DNA of 64,000 bases, taken from assembly GCA_033002965.1 (NCBI GenBank), contig JAURVB010003124.1, positions 1 to 64,000 on the forward strand, written 5' to 3'. The notes under the pieces are model-generated. The model did no database searches, was not told where the DNA came from, and saw only the letters and a list, made by a program, of their open reading frames with translations. Position 1 is the stretch's first letter; each line of letters begins with the position of its first letter. The translations under genes and the position numbers were made by a program. The DNA comes from Piper betle (Eukaryota > Streptophyta > Magnoliopsida > Piperales > Piperaceae). This document shows positions 59,525-64,000 of this stretch, piece by piece.

Positions 59525-60152
59525 AGGGGCGTTGAGGGGCAGAAAAAATTTGCTGCCCCGAGTTCACATCTAGGTCATCCAATTACAAGGACAACCCAAA
59601 TCAATTGTTTTTGCCCTTGCCCCGCTCCCTGCCGCATCGGCCCTGCCCCATCCGTTGTCGCCCCTCCCCAGCCGCAATTGCCCCTCCCCAATCCTATCGA
59701 GGGGGAACAAGGAGGAGGGGCATCCTCGATGGGGGAGGGGGCAATCACGGCAGGCGAGCAGGGTGACCGACCGACGGGAGGGGAGAGGGCGACGACAGGC
59801 AGGGTGGGGGCAACCGTAGCGAGGGAGTGGGCGCGACGCGCAGGCGATCATAGCAAGGGAGCAGGGCGGGGGCGACTATCGACGGGGTAGGGCTGACGCG
59901 GCGGGGGAGCACGGTGGGGGCGAGCTCGGCGGGCGGGGCCGACCGCAGCAGGGTGGAATCTTTTGCCGCGCTGCCCGATCTGACCATGTTTGGCCACTCC
60001 GCAGCCGGATTTGGCTGGTGGTGGCCAAACAAGGCCGTTCGCGGCCAACATAGCCACTTGGAGGCCATGTTTTAAAAAAAATTTGGGCCGTCCTTATAAT
60101 CGGACGACCCAGATGTGAGCTCAGGTGTAAAAAGGGTCACCTCAACGCCCCT
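59525..60152. mobile_element. Non-autonomous inverted-repeat element with GC-rich core
   Basis: Imperfect terminal inverted repeats of about 75 bp: AGGGGCGTTGAGG...GAGTTCACATCTAGGTCATC at the left. The complement of GGTCACCTCAACGCCCCT at 60135-60152, with an inner GAGCTCACATCTGGGTCGTC, forms the right side. Both arms carry the motif GTCC(A/G)ATTA.AAGGAC. The core (59600-60060) is GC-rich and only gives low-complexity frames. Both outer flanks are (TA)n sequence. The GTCCTTATAATCGGAC motif is shared with the short element at 37190-37296. The superfamily is unclear, as the target duplication is hidden by the TA repeats. Confidence 0.75.
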
Positions 60153-61010
60153 ATATATACATATATATATATATAACACAAAAATTATAAGATAAAATTA
60201 ATTATGCAAATCACATTATCCAATGGAAATTTCGCACAATACATAACCAATTTTACCATGAAATTATAATGTTTATTCATAATCTTACAATAGCAGAGGC
60301 GGTCAATTACTTATATTTATAGGAAAAGATACACGAAAGATTAATCTAATTCATCAATTAATATATCTAATTTGAATCGAACACCTACCAAATTTAAATC
60401 AATATGTATTGTATCCTATGCCAAGAAAAAATTGGTCCAGATCTAAACAGTTCGAATACATAACCTTCTAGCAAATATATATTTGATCTCAATATTTTAG
60501 TGTATGTATTTAGCATTAGTTTTTCGTATCATGTAGAAATTTAATCCACTGAAACAAATATCGAACACCAATATTTTGGGATAGATAATATATCTGAATA
60601 CCTCAAATCCAAATCCGAACGATATATATCCGCGAATCAGATGAGTGGATATCAGATATCCAACGCATCCCTTGCATGTATGTATACGTAGGGTTTCTTT
60701 GCCCCATCCGCGCATATGGGTATGAGATGTATCTAACTACACTTAAAAGCTATTTGATAAATAAAAATTCCTTCTTCCTAAATATTTTTCTCCACTTATT
60801 TTTGGAGCCTGAAAGACCAAATATTAAGGTCGCTAAATAAAAAGGGATACTAATTGTGTTAACCTTCATAAACTTTGAAAAACTTTGATATAACCTCTAC
60901 ATTTTTATTTTGTACGGGTGTTGAAATATAGGTCTACGTTAGTCCATCACACACATGTAATTGCTTATGGAAAAAAATCATATTTATCCCTGTTTCTATT
61001 GCGTGACAGT
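60153..61010. other. AT-rich intergenic sequence
   Basis: Contains only short, unconvincing frames (for example 60497-60715 on the minus strand). No repeats stand out apart from the flanking (TA)n. Confidence 0.4.
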
Positions 61011-61678
61011 TAGGGCTGCTAATTGGGCAAGCAAACTCGTGAGCATTTGACATTCGAGTCGACTCGAAACTTGACATTTAAATATTCGAGTTCGAACTCA
61101 AATCTTTTGAGCCGAGTTTGAGCAAAGTAGTATTGGACTTGACTCGACTCGAAATCGACTCGTAGTTCAACTCGAATTCGACTAGATAAAATAATACAAT
61201 AATATAATCTTTATATTATAGATATATATATATATAATATATATATACACTAATAAGTTTAATTGTAACTAGTTATATTTATTTACATACAATATAATAA
61301 CAAAGTAATAAGATAGCTTAGATGTGAGGTATTTAAGTTGAAGACTTGGAGGTCGTGGTTACATTTTTTTTAAGTGAGTTACTTTTCACTTTATAATCGA
61401 GCCGGTTTCGAGCTCATAAACGAGCAAGGTTCGAGCTCGTCAAAATTTCGATTTCGAGCTCACAAGCGAGTTGGGCTCGAGCTTGTCAAAATTAAACAGT
61501 TTAAGTGTATTCAAGCTCGAGTCGAGCTCGAACAACATAAAAAATATACGGGTCAAACTCTAGCATGTTTATTTAAAACTCGTTCGATCTCGAACCGACT
61601 TCGATACGAACTTTGAACTATTCAAGTCAAGTTCGAACATAAGTTGAACTCGGCTCGATCACTCGTTTAACAGCCCTA
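61011..61678. mobile_element. Dispersed inverted-repeat element (GAGTCGAG-rich), copy 2
   Basis: TAGGGCTGCTAA at the left and TTTAACAGCCCTA at the right form inverted ends. The left half (to about 61340) is the reverse-complement counterpart of 4588-4942. The right half adds many GAGCTCGA/CGAGCTCG motifs. It is non-coding; the open frame at 61374-61616 is an artefact of these motifs. No clear target duplication is seen (GACAGT before, GATAGC after). Confidence 0.65.
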
Positions 61679-62850
61679 GATAGCCACTCAACTTAAATTG
61701 GATACCAACCGTGAGAAACAACTTACATGTAGCAATGATCAATCCCTCAAGTTCAATTTCCTAGTCCGACTCACTTTCAAAATCTAGGTAAACATGAAAC
61801 CATCGTTGAAACCATACAAGCCCAAGCAGGAGCCATACTGCTCTCCTTTAAAAAGCTTCCATCAATTCTTCCTGCCAAGGTATTTCTTTGTCTGGCCAAG
61901 GATTTGCTACATCAAGTATTACTACAAACCCACTTTAGCACTTGTTTGATCAGTGTAAATCATCTAAATTAGAAGAGATTAATATAATTATTATAGTTAT
62001 TTTTTAAGCATTACTAATTTAAGTAATTTACGCCAATCAATCAAGTGCTACATCGGATTTGATGCAATAGTTGATATAGCAAATCCATGGCCTTCTTTGT
62101 CTAATGCATAAATGCTAGCCTTCCTTATATTTCAGCTTAGTACATTAAGTGTTGTTGATGAAAATAGAAAACTTAAATCTATTTGTATCATCTTCAAAAA
62201 TCAATTCTATGCATCGATAAACATTAGTGTACGTTAAGTGATTTTCTGAATGACATAATCAACAATTCTTGGAAATCCAATAAGTTCTGATCAACACACA
62301 TCCACATCAACAATTTAATTTTTTATCTTCCAGGTTTTATTTCTTCTGCACGTAAAACCTGTTGTTTTGTTACTTGTCCTGCTACAACTTAATCATGAAA
62401 TGAGGTCATCCTCATTCTATGATTGTACTTGTAATAAACCAATGTAGCCTAGGCATGATAAGTGGGCACGGACATGGTTGATAACTTCACTTACTATATA
62501 TGATTATACGTTATGGACGAGGGCTTCTTCAAGATATAAAAACGAATAGAAAGAAATTATGCTAGGAAATTAACTTGAGAGATCTCAGACACATTTTGAG
62601 CCCCCATAGGGCAACGCCGCAATGTGATGATGGTGCATGAAACTCCTCTGTCATTAGGTGAATCTTTATGCAAGGAGATGCCCAATCCATCCTTAACCTT
62701 CCCCTCCTAGCTTTGAGAGAAGTGACAAACTTATGTGGGAAATTCACAGTTAAATCTTATTACGACTTGATCTTAAACAGAAGGCTATCTCCCCCTCTCC
62801 CCCCCACCCAATACTGTTGTGGACTGAATATCATGGTGGAAATTTAAAAC
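61679..62850. other. Intergenic sequence, nothing recognised
   Basis: No coding similarity. A C-rich run (CCCCCTCTCCCCCCCACCC) lies at about 62790-62810. Confidence 0.4.
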
Positions 62851-62859
62851 CCCTCCAAA

Positions 62860-63748
62860 ACTTTTGTTTTTTGGATGGAAGTTGCATTGGACTGTCTGCC
62901 AGCCAAAACTAATCTTAATAAACGTAAAATTCATATCTCTGATATGGATTGCCCTTTTATGTTTTAATGGTGAAGAATCAACTTTTCATCTTGTCTACCA
63001 GTGCTATATTTTAAGACTCTCTATTTGCTATTACCAATATTAGACTCAATACAATTGTTTGTCATAAACCATCTGAGCTTATTAATTATTGCATTTGACT
63101 GAACAATCTTCAAGATGGCATTCTCCTTATTCTTAAGATTCTTATCTTTGCTGCCAAATCTGGATTACAAGAAATAATCTTATCCATGAAAGAATAAAGG
63201 ACTTGTCTATGGCGACACTAGTAAACACTTGTATATGCAGAATTGTTTCCTATGGAAGAAGCTTAGCCATCATGGATCCTTCACCTCAGGGACCTGCTCT
63301 TAATCCTTGCCAGCGTGATCAAACTGAAATTAACGCTTCATTGAATGGAGTCTTCCTTTTCTTTGACGAAGGATTTGAAAATGATGTTGCATCATGGGGT
63401 CTATTTGTCATTGATTCATCTGATAACATCTTATTCTCAGGAGGAGGAGGAGCATCCAGAGGAGAATCAAATGCTGAAGAATCAGAATTGAAGGCTTTTC
63501 ATCAAGCCTTAATCTATGCTACTTGTGCATGTTTTTTACATCCTTTCTTTGTTTCTGATTCCAAAAACCTAGTTAATTTTATGTTGGGAAAGGATGAATG
63601 CATGTGCTGGGAAAACTATGCATTAGTTAATATATATGTAAAAGATTATTTTGTGATAATCATGCTAATATCAGATGGGTTTTGTGATCTTAAAGCCCAC
63701 AATCTATCTGCTCGCTGTCTAGCATTGTATTTTAATCATTCTGAATAA
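62860..63748 (+). pseudogene. LINE (non-LTR retrotransposon) 3' end: zf-RVT and RNase H-like domain
   Basis: At about 62870-62960 the frame reads MEVALDCLPAKTNLNKRKI and SDMDCPF, and after a frame change GEESTFHLVYQC. Together these form the zinc-binding region found after reverse transcriptase in plant LINEs. An intact frame then runs 63203-63748 (181 codons). Its SLNGVFLFF...SWGLFVIDSSDNILFSGGG...SNAEESELKAFHQAL...VSDSKNLVNFMLG matches the plant RNase H-like (RVT_3) domain: an acidic residue near VxDSSxN, a glutamate in AEESELKA and an aspartate in VSDSKN. The N-terminal DxxF acidic residue is replaced by NGVFLFF. The reverse transcriptase and ORF1 are missing, so it is 5'-truncated. Confidence 0.75.
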
Positions 63749-64000
63749 ATTTGTTTTGAAAAAGATTCTAAAATATTTCCAAGAACGATCCAACTGCCCA
63801 ATCTCTACAAATTACACATATTTTCTCTTGACTAATTTGCTTATTAAAAGGGATATTTGGCCATAGTTGGACTATTAAGTTCTTCCCCTACAAATCATAT
63901 GATTTAGACTCAATAGAGAGAGAGCGATCGTACTACTACATATTGAAAAATGTTTCTAATAAAAAGGAGAGAGAAAAAACATAAAACAAAGATATGAAAT
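63749..64000. other. 3' flank of the LINE remnant
   Basis: AT-rich sequence to the window end. No gene is seen and no long poly(A) tail is preserved. Confidence 0.4.

Noticed and set aside
1..64000. tRNA genes, CRISPR arrays, phage or prokaryotic systems
   Set aside because: No cloverleaf with a GGTTCRANYCC arm was noticed by eye, and the tandem repeats lack spacers. Intron-rich genes show a plant nuclear origin.

Overview
This window is nuclear DNA of a flowering plant. Genes have many GT-AG introns, telomere-type TTTAGGG units occur, and plant retrotransposon families are abundant. Several 5' exons are GC-rich while later exons and introns are AT-rich, a gradient that hints at a monocot; this is inference only. 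No prokaryotic signals (operons, CRISPR, ribosome binding sites) are present.

Layout. 1-5.2 kb: an LTR end abutting four telomere-type units, a hAT-like non-autonomous element, a decayed Ty1/copia element and a dispersed terminal-inverted-repeat element. 5.6-18.3 kb: a large WD40/cryptoTudor/bromodomain gene (BRWD/PHIP family, 23 coding exons). 19.4-23.6 kb: a complete gene for plastidial dihydrolipoyl dehydrogenase (15 exons). 24.1-24.7 kb: the first two exons of a SAR1 GTPase gene, cut off by a repeat block that ends in a roughly 74-bp satellite. 29-30 kb: a 5' fragment of a cytochrome P450 gene cut by a retroelement. 30-37.9 kb: an orphan last exon of a WAT1-like transporter, a solo LTR, a very GC-rich repeat and a receptor-kinase pseudogene. 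37.9-53.5 kb: nested retrotransposons. These include a degenerate copia-like element, three copies of one 1.05-1.17 kb LTR family, a 5S rRNA-derived sequence, and a 7.7-kb non-autonomous element with a perfect 5-bp target duplication that carries a degenerate gag and a captured PB1-domain fragment. 55.0-58.1 kb: a six-exon putative (pectin-type) methyltransferase gene with two frame breaks. 58.5-59.0 kb: an insertion of plastid ycf1 DNA. 59-64 kb: two inverted-repeat elements and the 3' end of a LINE.

The genes are functionally unrelated: chromatin reading, plastid E3 metabolism, COPII trafficking and Golgi wall-polysaccharide methylation. What ties the window together is transposon-driven gene erosion. 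Four host gene fragments each end next to repeat-derived DNA. Small deletions also break the reading frames of three otherwise well-preserved genes, which may be consensus errors rather than decay.
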